64,000 bases of DNA from Caulobacter sp. FWC2. Its GTDB lineage: Bacteria > Pseudomonadota > Alphaproteobacteria > Caulobacterales > Caulobacteraceae. This document shows, piece after piece, positions 35,573 to 44,406 of this stretch. Below the pieces are notes generated by a model, which was not told where the DNA came from, searched no databases, and was given only the letters and a program-made list of their open reading frames with translations. Within the stretch, counting starts at the first letter, position 1. Every line of letters begins with the position of its first letter. The DNA lies in NCBI RefSeq assembly GCF_002742625.1, contig NZ_PEBF01000001.1, positions 2,418,001-2,482,000 on the forward strand, read 5' to 3'. A program made the translations under genes and the position numbers.

Positions 35573-36379
35573 CTACAGCGTGAACCTTAGCCCGTCGTAG
35601 CCCGCCTCGACGCCCGGAGGCAGACGGGCGGACAGGGCGTTGTAGTCCAGGTCGATGTGCAGGTTGGTCAGGATGGCCCGCTTCGGCTTGGCCTTGGCGA
35701 TCCATTCCAGGGCCAGGTCAACATGGGCATGGGTCGGATGCGGGGTCCAGCGCAGGGCGTCGACGATCCAGACGTCGAGATCGGCCAGGTCCGCCCAGCT
35801 GCCGTCCGGAATGGCGCGGACGTCGGGGGTGTAGGCCACGCCGCCGAAGCGGTAGCCAACGGCGCGGATCTCGCCATGGTCGACGTCGAAGGTGTGGACG
35901 GGGATCGCGCCGGAAGGGCCGTCGATCCGAAAGTCCTCTCCCAATGGCGGGATCAGGCGCGGCTCCAAAATGGCCGGGTAGCCGCCTCGCGTCTCGAAGA
36001 TGTAGTTGAACCGCGTCAGCAGGCCATCATGCGTGGCTTGGTCCATCCAGGTCGGGATGCGGACGCGCTGGTTCAGGAAGAACGGCCGCAGGTCGTCGAT
36101 GCCATGGGCCTGGTCGGCATGGTCGTGCGTGTAGAGCGCCGCGTCGACCCGCTTTACCCCAGCCAGGGCCGTCTGCAAGCGCAGGTCCGGCGAGGTGTCG
36201 ACCACGACGGTGGTCTCGTGGAGCGCCCCGCCCTCGCCTTTGCGGCGCACCAGCAGCGAGCAGCGCGAGCGGTGGTTCTTGGGTTCCGCCGGATCGCAGT
36301 CGCCCCAGTTGCCGTCGGCGCGCGGCACGCCGCCGGACGAGCCGGAGCCCAGGATGGTGAACTCCAGCGGACCGGTCAT
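35573..36379 (-). CDS. MBL-fold metallo-hydrolase (PhnP-like)
   Basis: A 268-residue metallo-beta-lactamase-fold protein. It starts with FTILGSGSSGGVPR, has the metal site THDHADQAHGIDDLRP (HxHxDH) and later His residues in FDVDHGE and TNLHIDLDY, and has the PhnP-type VVVDTSPDLRLQ strand. PhnP-like enzymes are phosphodiesterases; this one lies outside any phn operon. Its ATG overlaps the tatD stop (ATGA). It is the last gene of the tmk-holB-tatD run, an arrangement shared by many alphaproteobacteria; the cellular substrate is unknown. Confidence 0.85.
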   Translation of the reverse strand: MTGPLEFTILGSGSSGGVPRADGNWGDCDPAEPKNHRSRCSLLVRRKGEGGALHETTVVVDTSPDLRLQTALAGVKRVDAALYTHDHADQAHGIDDLRPFFLNQRVRIPTWMDQATHDGLLTRFNYIFETRGGYPAILEPRLIPPLGEDFRIDGPSGAIPVHTFDVDHGEIRAVGYRFGGVAYTPDVRAIPDGSWADLADLDVWIVDALRWTPHPTHAHVDLALEWIAKAKPKRAILTNLHIDLDYNALSARLPPGVEAGYDGLRFTL

Positions 36380-37155
36380 GGACGGGGGATCCGGTCAAAC
36401 AGGTTGAAGAAGGCGTCTTCGGTACGGGCTTCCGTGTCCGCGCGGCTCCAGCCCCGGATCTCGGCCAGCTTGTCGTAGATATGCGGCAGATAGGCGGGCT
36501 CGTTGCGGCGGCCGCGCATCGGCACGGGGGCCAGGTACGGGCAATCGGTCTCGACGATGATCCGGTCGGCGGGCATGTCGCGGATCACCTCCCGCACGTC
36601 CTCGGCCGCCTTGAAGGTGGCGATGCCCGAGACCGAGAACCAGGCGCCCAGAGCCATGGCGCGGGCGGCCAGGGCCGGACCGCTGGTGTAGCAGTGCATC
36701 AGAAGTTTGAAGGGCCCGACCGCGTGCTCCTCCTCGAGGATCTGGCCCATCACGTCGTCGGCCTCGCGGGTATGGACCACCAGCGGCAGGCCGCTCTCGC
36801 GGGCGGCGATGCAGTGCTGCCGAAACACCTGGGCCTGCACTTCGCGCGGCGACAGATCGTAGTGGAAGTCCAGGCCGCACTCGCCGATGCCGATGACGCG
36901 CGGGCGTTGGGCCAGCTCAACCAGGCGCGCGGCGGTCAGGTCGGGATCTTCCTTGGATTCGTGCGGATGCGTGCCGACCGTGCACCAGATGTCGGGCTCG
37001 GCCATGGCGATCGCGTGGACCGCCTCGAAGGACGAGACCTTGTCGCAGATAGTGACCATCAGGGCGATGCCGGCCTCGCGGGCGCGGGTGATGACGGCGT
37101 CCTTGTCCTCGGCGAACTGAGGTGCGTGGAGATTCACGTGGCTGTCGATGAGCAT
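36376..37155 (-). CDS. tatD: TatD family metal-dependent deoxyribonuclease
   Basis: A 259-residue TatD-family hydrolase with the first metal motif DSHVNLH, the glutamate in GIGECGLDFHYD, His in VVHTREADD and MHCYTSG, and the final Asp in VETDCPYLAP. The family acts as 3'-5' exonuclease/endonuclease in DNA quality control. ATG 37155 starts right at the first strand (MLIDSH). It is 5 bases downstream of holB and overlaps the metallohydrolase gene start. Confidence 0.92.
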   Translation of the reverse strand: MLIDSHVNLHAPQFAEDKDAVITRAREAGIALMVTICDKVSSFEAVHAIAMAEPDIWCTVGTHPHESKEDPDLTAARLVELAQRPRVIGIGECGLDFHYDLSPREVQAQVFRQHCIAARESGLPLVVHTREADDVMGQILEEEHAVGPFKLLMHCYTSGPALAARAMALGAWFSVSGIATFKAAEDVREVIRDMPADRIIVETDCPYLAPVPMRGRRNEPAYLPHIYDKLAEIRGWSRADTEARTEDAFFNLFDRIPRP

Positions 37156-37160
37156 GCCGC

Positions 37161-38165
37161 TCAAATCGCCGTCTTGGCCGCCGCGCGCAAGTCCGAGATC
37201 ACGCTCCAGAACACATCGGCGCGGTCGAGGTTCACGGCCTCGGCCTCGCCCGGCACGTTGGATAGCCGCTCCCACACCGCCGCCCACCGGTCGAGACCAG
37301 GCGAGTTCTTGCCGTCGGCCGCGACCTGGGTGGCGAAGATCCGCACCTGGTCGGCCATGCGCTCCATCAGGAGCTCGAACCGCGCCGCCCCCTCGCCGCC
37401 CCGGAAGGTGTCGGTAAGCGCGAGCAGCGCGCCCTCGTCCAGCTTGGGCAGGCCGCGCAGGATCTCGTTGGCCGCGTCGTCCATCTCGATCGCCTTGGCG
37501 GCGGCCAGTTGCAGCGCCTTGCCCGGCGCGCCGTGGGCCATGCGGGCCAGGCGTTCAGCGTCGCGCTCGGAAACGTCGGCCATGCGCTCGACCATCTCGG
37601 CGGCCGCCCGCACGCCCGGCGCGGGCACGACCAGGCGGCGGCAGCGCGAGCGGATGGTCGGCAACAGCTTGCCCGGCGCATGGCTGATCAACAGGATCAC
37701 CCCGCGCGGCGGCGGCTCCTCCAGCGTCTTCAGCACGGCGTTGGCGGCGTTGACATTGAGGTCGTCGGCGGCGTCGATGATCGCCACGCGATAGGGCGAG
37801 ACGGCCGGCGAATTGGCGAAGAACTCCGGCAGGCGGCGGGCCTCGTCGACCGGGATCGACTTACGGGCCTTGCCGTCGTCGGTCAGGCGCTCCAGCACCA
37901 TCAGGTCGGGATGCGAGCGGGCGGCGACCTGGCGACTGACAACGTCGGAGGGCGCGGCGCCTAGCAGGCCCATGGACGGCTCGGGCTTCGCGCCCAGCAG
38001 GCGACGGGCCATGCGATAGGCCAGCGTCGCCTTGCCCACGCCCTCCGGGCCGGTCAGCAGCCAGGCGTGATGCAGCCGGCCGCGATCCAGCGCGTCGAGG
38101 AATGAGGCCTCGGCGGCGGACTGGCCGTCCAGGCCGTAGACGTCGCGTGGATGGGCGGGGTTCAT
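37161..38165 (-). CDS. holB: DNA polymerase III delta' subunit
   Basis: A 334-residue clamp-loader subunit. It has the AAA+ P-loop-like LTGPEGVGKATLAYRMAR near residue 40, the VAIIDAADDLNVNAANAVLK segment corresponding to the Walker B/sensor region with KTLEEPPP, and a C-terminal helical collar domain. Delta' helps load the beta clamp on DNA during replication. Its ATG overlaps the tmk stop, and the position between tmk and tatD is the conserved alphaproteobacterial arrangement. No zinc-binding cysteine cluster is visible. Confidence 0.92.
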   Translation of the reverse strand: MNPAHPRDVYGLDGQSAAEASFLDALDRGRLHHAWLLTGPEGVGKATLAYRMARRLLGAKPEPSMGLLGAAPSDVVSRQVAARSHPDLMVLERLTDDGKARKSIPVDEARRLPEFFANSPAVSPYRVAIIDAADDLNVNAANAVLKTLEEPPPRGVILLISHAPGKLLPTIRSRCRRLVVPAPGVRAAAEMVERMADVSERDAERLARMAHGAPGKALQLAAAKAIEMDDAANEILRGLPKLDEGALLALTDTFRGGEGAARFELLMERMADQVRIFATQVAADGKNSPGLDRWAAVWERLSNVPGEAEAVNLDRADVFWSVISDLRAAAKTAI

Positions 38166-38791
38166 CAGAGATCCAGCCGCTGAGTCACGGCCTCGGCGAT
38201 CGCGGCGGTCACGGCGTCCAACTCGGCGTCGGCGTCGATGACGACGCAGCGCTCGGGCTCCTGGCGGGCGATCTCCAGATAGCCGGCGCGCAGGCGCTGG
38301 TGGAAGTCGAGCCCCTTGGATTCGAACCGCGCCGCGCCGCCCCGTGTCTCGGCGCGTTGCAGACCAACCTCGGCCGGCAGATCGAGGATCAAGGTCAGGG
38401 TCGGCAGCGTACCGCTCAGAACGTGATCCTCCAGCGCCGCGATCAGGCTGGCCGGCGCATCGCCGCCCGCGCCCTGATAGGCCCGGGTGGAATCGGCGAA
38501 GCGGTCACACAGCACGACCTTGCCCTGCGCCAGCGCCGGACGAATAACCCGCTCCAGGTGGTCGCGGCGCGAGGCGTACATCAACAGGGTCTCGGTGACC
38601 GGAGACCAGCGATCGGCCGAACCGTTGACCAGTAACTCCCGGATCGCCTCGGCGCCGGGGCTGCCGCCCGGCTCCCGGGTGACGACGACGTCATGGCCAG
38701 CCGCTTGCAGCCGCTCGGCCAGGCGGCGGATCTGGGTGGACTTGCCCGCCCCCTCCCCGCCTTCGAAACTGATGAAAGAACCCTGGGTCAC
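38165..38791 (-). CDS. tmk: Thymidylate kinase
   Basis: A 208-residue dTMP kinase with the P-loop EGGEGAGKST at the N-terminus, the DR(F/Y) motif CDRFADSTRAYQG and the LID-region LDLPAEVGLQRAETRGG. It phosphorylates dTMP to dTDP in DNA precursor synthesis. It is followed directly by holB with overlapping stop and start, and preceded by rlpA with a 55-base gap. Confidence 0.95.
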   Translation of the reverse strand: MTQGSFISFEGGEGAGKSTQIRRLAERLQAAGHDVVVTREPGGSPGAEAIRELLVNGSADRWSPVTETLLMYASRRDHLERVIRPALAQGKVVLCDRFADSTRAYQGAGGDAPASLIAALEDHVLSGTLPTLTLILDLPAEVGLQRAETRGGAARFESKGLDFHQRLRAGYLEIARQEPERCVVIDADAELDAVTAAIAEAVTQRLDL

Positions 38792-38846
38792 CCGGCCTCA
38801 TTCGACCGGTTTCCAGGGCTTGTCCAGAGGTGGTTGCGGCCCCTCG

Positions 38847-39848
38847 TTACGGACGAAGAACCGTCGCGCCCTGATAGCCCAGCGACTCGACCCGCTGGCG
38901 CAGGCTCCAGGCCTCGCCCTCGTTCGGACCGGCCGACACGGTGACGCGGTAAAGCGTGCCGCTGGCCCGCTCGATGGCGTCGATCTTCGCCTCACCCGCG
39001 CCCGAAAGCTGGCGCACGGCCTTCTCGGCGTTCTCGCGGCTGGAGAACGAGCCGGCCTGGACCCGGAAACCGGACCTGCTAGCCGAGGCATAGACGCGAT
39101 CGGGCGGATTGATCGGCGGGGCCGACTGCGGGACGGGCGCGCTCCAGTCCGGATCGGGCTCGCGCGACGGGATGACCTGCACGCGCTGGGTCGGTTCCTG
39201 GATATCGTCGAAGCTGCGCTCGCGCGGCGGAGGCGGCGGCGCGGTCTGGGTGACGGCGTACTGGCGCGGGCCATCGAAGGCGTTCTTGGGGGCCGGGCCG
39301 ACATATTTCACCCGCACGCGGGCGACGCCCTGACGGTAATAGCCTAGCTGTTGAGCAGCGGCCTTGGACAGGTCGATGACGCGATCGCCGACGAACGGCC
39401 CGCGGTCGTTGACCCGCACGATCATCTTCTTGCCGTTGTCGAGATTGGTCACCTCGACCAGGCTCGGCAGAGGCAGGGTCTTATGGGCCGCCGACGGGAT
39501 GTCCATGTCGAAGACTTCGCCGTTTGACGTGCGGCGGTTGTGGAACTGCGCGCCGTACCACGAACCAACGCCGACGACGTTGTAGTCCTTGTCCTGGCGC
39601 GGATAGTACCAGACACCGTTGATCTGATAGGGCTTTTCGGTGCCGCGCAACGGCTTGCCGTCGCGGCCGACCGTCGAGCCGGAGCGCGGCGACGAACCGC
39701 GCGAGGTCTCGTTGCGGGCGCTGGCCGTGTAGCCGGACTTGCCTAGATCGTATTTCGGCGTGGCGCAGGCGGCGAGGCTCACGGCCGCCAGGGCCATCAG
39801 GCCCAGGTTGCGCGCAATTCGCCAAACCTGATCGATACGCTGGTTCAT
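38847..39848 (-). CDS. rlpA: RlpA-type septal lipoprotein/lytic transglycosylase with SPOR domain
   Basis: A 333-residue lipoprotein: signal peptide with lipobox ending at Cys28 (SLAAC), a double-psi beta-barrel (about 85-190) containing VGSWYGAQFHNRRTSNGE and VRVNDRGPFVGDRVIDLSKA, a Pro-rich linker, and a C-terminal SPOR domain (about 258-333) that binds denuded septal peptidoglycan. RlpA enzymes cleave naked glycan strands during septation. A CtrA-like TTGA-N7-TTAA site lies 59-73 bases upstream, which fits cell-cycle control of a division protein. Confidence 0.92.
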   Translation of the reverse strand: MNQRIDQVWRIARNLGLMALAAVSLAACATPKYDLGKSGYTASARNETSRGSSPRSGSTVGRDGKPLRGTEKPYQINGVWYYPRQDKDYNVVGVGSWYGAQFHNRRTSNGEVFDMDIPSAAHKTLPLPSLVEVTNLDNGKKMIVRVNDRGPFVGDRVIDLSKAAAQQLGYYRQGVARVRVKYVGPAPKNAFDGPRQYAVTQTAPPPPPRERSFDDIQEPTQRVQVIPSREPDPDWSAPVPQSAPPINPPDRVYASASRSGFRVQAGSFSSRENAEKAVRQLSGAGEAKIDAIERASGTLYRVTVSAGPNEGEAWSLRQRVESLGYQGATVLRP

Positions 39849-39906
39849 CCGATGGTCGTCCAGGCGGGTAGCATCCCTTCCGAGCGCACATCATCGCCGC
39901 TTTGTT

Positions 39907-39921
39907 TTGAAGTCTGGTTAA
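39907..39921. promoter_or_regulatory. CtrA-like binding site TTGA-N7-TTAA
   Basis: The bases TTGA at 39907, seven bases, then TTAA at 39918 differ from the Caulobacter CtrA consensus TTAA-N7-TTAA at one position. The site lies between rlpA (minus, 59 bases away) and tRNA-Ser (plus, 33 bases away), so it could act on either promoter. Based on consensus matching only. Confidence 0.4.
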
Positions 39922-39953
39922 GGCGCCGACGCGCTGATATAGCCGCCTGCTCC

Positions 39954-40043
39954 GGGCAGGTGGCCGAGTGGTTTAAGGCAGCGGTCTTGAAAACCGCCGT
40001 AGGTGAAAGTCTACCGTGGGTTCGAATCCCACCCTGCCCGCCA
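39954..40043 (+). tRNA. tRNA-Ser (anticodon TGA)
   Basis: A 90-base class II tRNA. The 7-bp acceptor stem GGGCAGG/CCTGCCC is perfect, the D arm contains GTGGCCGAGTGG, and the anticodon stem GCGGT/ACCGC encloses loop CTTGAAA with anticodon TGA (reads UCA/UCG serine codons). It has the long variable arm typical of serine, the T-loop TTCGAAT and an encoded 3' CCA. It is immediately followed by the RsmC-like methyltransferase gene. Confidence 0.97.
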
Positions 40044-40080
40044 GAGCTCTTGGCGACCGGAAAACCCTTTCAGGACAAGC

Positions 40081-40989
40081 ATGTCGGCTTCCAATACCGC
40101 GATCTATGGCCAAGCCGATCATGACCTGGCGCCGTCCGCGGCGGACGCCGTACAGCTGTCGCCGCTGGTCGTCGGCACCGGCGACATCGCCTCGGTGGCG
40201 GACGAATCCTTCGCCGCCGTGACCGTCCGCGCGCCCGCCGGCGCGGTGGAGCGACGATTTGTCCTCGCCCAGGCGTTGCGCGTCCTGGCCCAGGGCGGCC
40301 GCATGACCGCCTTCGCGCCGAAGGATCGCGGCGGCCTGCGCCTGAAGAAGGAACTCGAGGCTCTGGGCTGCGAGGTCGGCGAGAGCGCCCGTCGCCACAA
40401 CCGCATCTGCCTCGTGGTCCGCCCCGCCGTGATAAAAGGCCTGGCCGAGGCCATCGCCGCCGGAGCGCCGCGTCAGATTTCAGAGAACGGCCTGTGGACC
40501 CAGCCCGGCGTGTTCAGCTGGGACCGCCTGGACGCCGGCACCAACGCCCTGCTCCAGGTCCTGCCGCCGTTCGCCGGGACCGGCGCCGATTTCGGCGCGG
40601 GCATCGGTCTCCTCGCCCTCAACGTCCTGGCCGAGCCCAAGGTCACCAAGCTGACCCTGGTCGAGCTGGATCGCCGGGCGCTGGACGCCGCCCGCCGCAA
40701 CGTCGCCGATCCGCGCGCCGACTTCGTCTGGGGCGACGTCCGTCAGACCGCATTGACGGATCTGGACTTCATCGTCAGCAACCCCCCGTTCCACGAGGGC
40801 GGCGGTGAGGACAAGACCTTGGGCCAGGCCTTCATCGCCTCGGCCGCCGGCGCCCTGCGCAAGGGCGGCCTGCTGTGGATCGTGGCCAATCGCCATCTGC
40901 CCTACGAGGCGATCCTCGGCGAGAGCTTCGCCAAGGTCCGGCTGGCCGCCGAGGGCGGCGGCTACAAGGTCTTCGAGGCCCGCAAGTAA
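40081..40989 (+). CDS. RsmC-like class I methyltransferase (16S rRNA guanine-N2 family)
   Basis: A 302-residue two-domain protein as in RsmC/RlmG. A degenerate N-terminal methyltransferase-like half is followed by a catalytic half with motif I DFGAGIGLLALNVL, the acidic LVELDRRALDAARRN and the N2-guanine methylation motif NPPF (IVSNPPFHEGGG). It probably methylates a guanine of small-subunit rRNA. It begins 37 bases after tRNA-Ser and its TAA overlaps the ATG of the pseudouridine synthase gene (TAATG). Confidence 0.85.
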   Translation: MSASNTAIYGQADHDLAPSAADAVQLSPLVVGTGDIASVADESFAAVTVRAPAGAVERRFVLAQALRVLAQGGRMTAFAPKDRGGLRLKKELEALGCEVGESARRHNRICLVVRPAVIKGLAEAIAAGAPRQISENGLWTQPGVFSWDRLDAGTNALLQVLPPFAGTGADFGAGIGLLALNVLAEPKVTKLTLVELDRRALDAARRNVADPRADFVWGDVRQTALTDLDFIVSNPPFHEGGGEDKTLGQAFIASAAGALRKGGLLWIVANRHLPYEAILGESFAKVRLAAEGGGYKVFEARK

Positions 40990-41729
40990 TGAGCAAGGCC
41001 CTCATGGCCCGGCTGGACCGGCTGTTGGCCAACCTCGGCTACGGCAGTCGCAAGGAGGTCCAGGCCCTGGTCGCCAGCGGCAAGGTCGTGCTGGACGGCA
41101 AGGTCCTGAAGGACGCCGGCCTTCGCGTCGCCGTCGACGCTAACCTGCCTGAGCGCATGACCATTCGCGGCGTCGCCGTCGACCCGCCGGCTCCGCTGGT
41201 GCTGCTGATGCACAAGCCGCTGGGCGTGACCTGCTCGCACAAGGAAGACGGCGAAAAGATCTACGACCTGCTGCCGCGCCGCTGGCGGGTGCGGGACCCG
41301 GCCCTGTCGACCGTCGGGCGCCTGGACAAGGACACCAGCGGCCTGATCCTGATCACCGACGACGGCGACTTTCTGCACCGGGTGATCTCGCCCAAGCGGC
41401 ATGTGCCCAAGACCTATCTGGCTAAGCTTGACCGACCGCTGGCCGGCTCGGAGGGCGAGGTCTTCGCCGCCGGCACGCTGATGCTGGAGGGCGAGGACAA
41501 GCCGCTGTTGCCGGCCCAGCTCGACGTCGTCGACGACAAGACCGCCCGGCTGACCATCACCGAGGGCCGCTATCACCAGGTTCGCCGGATGTTCGCCGCC
41601 GTCGGCAACCACGTGGTCACGCTGCACCGCGAGCGGATCGGCGGTCTCACCCTGCCCGCCGACCTGGAGCCTGGCCAATATCGCATCCTGCCGGCCGACG
41701 AAGCCGAGTCGGTGTTCGCCCATGGCTGA
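40989..41729 (+). CDS. RsuA-family 16S rRNA pseudouridine synthase
   Basis: A 246-residue protein with an N-terminal S4 RNA-binding domain (about 5-65, LDRLLANLGYGSRKEVQALV) and a catalytic domain with the Asp motif VGRLDKDTSGLILITDDG and the EGRYHQVRRMFAAVGNHV signature of the RsuA/RluB/E/F group. It isomerises a uridine in ribosomal RNA, most likely U516 of 16S rRNA. Start codon overlaps the previous stop, and the 3' end overlaps tusA by 8 bases. Confidence 0.88.
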   Translation: MSKALMARLDRLLANLGYGSRKEVQALVASGKVVLDGKVLKDAGLRVAVDANLPERMTIRGVAVDPPAPLVLLMHKPLGVTCSHKEDGEKIYDLLPRRWRVRDPALSTVGRLDKDTSGLILITDDGDFLHRVISPKRHVPKTYLAKLDRPLAGSEGEVFAAGTLMLEGEDKPLLPAQLDVVDDKTARLTITEGRYHQVRRMFAAVGNHVVTLHRERIGGLTLPADLEPGQYRILPADEAESVFAHG

Positions 41730-41955
41730 TCCGATCCTGGTCGACGCCCGCGGCCATCACTGCCCAGTGCCCACACTGAAGCTGCGCAAGGCCCACGAGA
41801 CCGCCGCGCCGGGCGCTGAACTTGTCCTGCTGGCCACCGATCCGATGGCCCGGATCGACGTCCCGCACTTCGCCGCTCAGATCGGCGCGACCGTGCTGGA
41901 GATCACCGACCAGGACGGCGGCGTCATCCGTTTTCGAGTTCAGAAGGCGTCTTAA
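41722..41955 (+). CDS. TusA family sulfurtransferase/sulfur carrier
   Basis: A 77-residue SirA/TusA-like protein with the active cysteine motif HCPVPTLKLRKA, followed by the family beta-alpha pattern ELVLLATDPMARIDVPHFA. TusA-like proteins carry persulfide sulfur, for instance to tRNA thiolation. It is the third gene of a coupled RNA-modification run starting after tRNA-Ser, which fits that role. Its end overlaps the convergent membrane-protein gene by 32 bases. Confidence 0.85.
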   Translation: MADPILVDARGHHCPVPTLKLRKAHETAAPGAELVLLATDPMARIDVPHFAAQIGATVLEITDQDGGVIRFRVQKAS

Positions 41956-42889
41956 GGGGGATCGCCCTTGGCCCTTCCAGGAGGGCGCGCGGGCGTTCGT
42001 CCAGGGCGATCTCGACCTCGGTGGCCAGGGCCCCGCCGAAGAAGATGGCGTTCACGCTCCACGACAGCCAGATCAGGAAGATGATCACCGCCGAGATCGA
42101 GCCGTAGGTCGCGCCCAGGTGGACAATCTTCTCGACATAGAAGGCGCTGGCCCACGACATGAACACGCAGAGGGCCGCCGCCGCGACGCCGCCCGAGATC
42201 GAAGCGCGCCAGCCGACCACCTCGCGCGACATGGCGTAGCGGTAGACAAGGCTCATCCCGACCACGATGCCGAAGCTGGCCCAGGTCCATTCCGACTGGA
42301 TCCACGAGACCCCGGCCAGCGGCTTCAGATCCATGGCCGAGCCCAGCAGGCGCAGGGTCAGGAACACGCCGGACATGAAGAACAGCAGGCCAAAAGCAGC
42401 CATCAACACCAGCAACGCCATCAGGTTGAACCCGAAGAAGCCACGCTGGTCCTCCTCGTCGTGGATGAACGATAGCCCCGCCAGCAGCGCCTTGAAGCCG
42501 CGATGGGCGGCATAGGCGCCGACGACCAGCACGACACCGCTCTGCAGCGAAATGGTCTGGCCGGGCGCGTGGGCCAGGCGCGAAAGCTCGTCCTGGAACA
42601 TCGAGCGGGCCCCGGAGGGAATCAGTTCGGCCAGCTTGGTCGCCTGGCGCGCGGCGCTCTCGGGCGTCAGGAAGAAGCTGTAGAGGCCGATCAGAATCGC
42701 CAGTCCGGGAAACACGGCCAGCAGCGCGAAAAACGAGACGCCACCGACGTACAGCATGACGTCGCGGCCCCACAGGCGCGACAGGGCCAAGCCCAGAACG
42801 CGGAGGATTTCACGAACCCAGTGGATCGGATCAAGCTGAAGGTCGCGCCAACGAATTTGGTGCTGCGGATCTTGCATCCGGCGGACCAT
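41924..42889 (-). CDS. YihY/BrkB family inner-membrane protein
   Basis: A protein of about 321 residues with six to seven TM helices and the YihY/BrkB signatures DVMLYVGGVSFFALLAVFPG in the first helix, GFKALLAGLSFIHDEED, and SAVIIFLIWLSWSVNAIFFGG near the end. The family function is unsettled; despite older annotation it is not an RNase. ATG 42889 has GGAGG 11 bases upstream; other possible starts are TTG 42913 and ATG 42877. The acidic C-terminal tail overlaps the convergent tusA. Confidence 0.85.
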   Translation of the reverse strand: MVRRMQDPQHQIRWRDLQLDPIHWVREILRVLGLALSRLWGRDVMLYVGGVSFFALLAVFPGLAILIGLYSFFLTPESAARQATKLAELIPSGARSMFQDELSRLAHAPGQTISLQSGVVLVVGAYAAHRGFKALLAGLSFIHDEEDQRGFFGFNLMALLVLMAAFGLLFFMSGVFLTLRLLGSAMDLKPLAGVSWIQSEWTWASFGIVVGMSLVYRYAMSREVVGWRASISGGVAAAALCVFMSWASAFYVEKIVHLGATYGSISAVIIFLIWLSWSVNAIFFGGALATEVEIALDERPRALLEGPRAIPLKTPSELENG

Positions 42890-43063
42890 GGCGATGCGGG
42901 CCTCCAGAGTCAAAGACGCGCCGCCTAGGGGAAGGCGACGCGTCTCCGCAGGAAGTACCTGTGAACCGACCGCCGCATCGAGGGACGGATGGCGCGACGG
43001 CCGGTCGACACACGCAATCTGGGGCTTCGCGCCTGAACCGCACCTGAACGCGATCAGCAGGTT

Positions 43064-44191
43064 TCAGAGGGCTCCGGCCGCCTTCAACCCCGCGATGGCG
43101 TCGGCCGAGAATCCCCAGTCGGCCAGGGCCTCGTCATTGTGGGCGCCGATCTTCGGCGGCGGTCCTTGGATGACGCCCGGCGTGGCCGAGAAGCGCGGGG
43201 CGGGCGCGGGCTGGACGACGCCGGCGACCTCGACAAAGGTCTCGCGGGCGGCGTTGTGCGCGTGACGGGGCGCCTCGTCCATGGTCAGGACGGGAGCGAA
43301 ACAGACGTCCGTGGCGTCCATGATCGCGCACCAGTCGTCGCGGGACTTGGTCTTGATGACGGCCGCCAGCTTCTCACGCAGTTCCGGCCACTCCTCGCGG
43401 CTCATCTGATGCTGGAACTGCGGGTCGGAAATCCCGGTCTTCTCCAGCAGCAGCAGGTAGAACTGCGGCTCGATCGAGCCGATCGAGATCCACTTGCCGT
43501 CGGCGCATTCATAGGTGTCATAGAAGTGCGCGCCGCCGTCGAGTAGGTTGGCTCGCCGACCTTCGTTCCACATGCCGCCGGCCTTGAAGCCATAGAACAT
43601 GGCCATCAGCGAAGCCGCGCCGTCGCTCATGGCGCAGTCGATCACCTGGCCCTGCCCCGTCGCGCGGGCGTGGATCACCCCAGCCAGCAGGCCGAAGGCG
43701 AGATATAGCGCCCCGCCCCCGAAGTCCCCGACCAGGTTCAGCGGCGGCACGGGCTTGTCGCGCGTCCCGATCGCGGCCAAGGCCCCGGTGATGGCGATGT
43801 AGTTCATGTCGTGGCCGGCGGCCTTGGCGTAGGGCCCCGTCTGGCCCCAGCCTGTCATGCGGCCGTAAACGAGCTTTGGGTTGCGAGCCAGAGCCACGTC
43901 GGGCCCAAGACCCAGGCGCTCCATGACCCCCGGTCGGAAGCCCTCGATCAGGCCGTCGGCGCTTTCCAGCAGCTTCAGGCAGGTCTCGATCGCCTCGGGA
44001 TGCTTGAGATCCAACGCCACGGAACGGCGGCCGCGCGCCGTGACATCGGCCGGCGAGCCGCGCCCCTGGCCCTTGCGGTCGATCCGCACCACGTCCGCGC
44101 CGAGATCCGACAGCAGCATGCCGCAGAACGGTCCCGGACCGATGCCGGCGAACTCGACGATCTTCAGTCCCGAAAGCGGCCCCTGGCCCAT
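43064..44191 (-). CDS. CaiB/BaiF family CoA transferase (alpha-methylacyl-CoA racemase-like)
   Basis: A 375-residue class III CoA-transferase fold protein with the N-terminal [23 protein letters not shown], the DLKHPEA segment, and the catalytic Asp in [17 protein letters not shown]. The [10 protein letters not shown] loop and overall length favour the alpha-methylacyl-CoA racemase branch, which epimerises 2-methyl-branched acyl-CoAs in lipid degradation. A good ribosome-binding site (AGGGAG) precedes ATG 44191. It is divergent from popA across a 215-base region. Confidence 0.87.
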   Translation of the reverse strand: MGQGPLSGLKIVEFAGIGPGPFCGMLLSDLGADVVRIDRKGQGRGSPADVTARGRRSVALDLKHPEAIETCLKLLESADGLIEGFRPGVMERLGLGPDVALARNPKLVYGRMTGWGQTGPYAKAAGHDMNYIAITGALAAIGTRDKPVPPLNLVGDFGGGALYLAFGLLAGVIHARATGQGQVIDCAMSDGAASLMAMFYGFKAGGMWNEGRRANLLDGGAHFYDTYECADGKWISIGSIEPQFYLLLLEKTGISDPQFQHQMSREEWPELREKLAAVIKTKSRDDWCAIMDATDVCFAPVLTMDEAPRHAHNAARETFVEVAGVVQPAPAPRFSATPGVIQGPPPKIGAHNDEALADWGFSADAIAGLKAAGAL

Positions 44192-44406
44192 GATCGATCT
44201 CCCTATCGGCTCTACGAACGCGGCCGGTTTCGATCACTAGAACGACCCTGACGTTCGGTCAGGCAAGCCCCCATGAGAACGGGCGTCGATTACCCCCCGC
44301 CTGCGGCGTTCCGGAGCTTTGACCGCGCAAAGCCTCTGCTATGTTGCAGCGTCGAATCTCAGGGCCGTTGTGGGCGGCCCCCATGAGATTTCGGGCGGAG
44401 GTTGGT

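Noticed and set aside
35279..35590. A plus-strand open frame across the HTH-like gene and the terminator at 35.45 kb
   Set aside because: It covers a supported minus-strand gene start and a terminator hairpin; no ribosome-binding site or conserved motif.
35573..39848. Absence of dacC and metG from the rlpA-tmk-holB-tatD run as a deletion
   Set aside because: The rhizobial order with dacC and metG is from memory and gene order varies among alphaproteobacteria; nothing here shows a scar.
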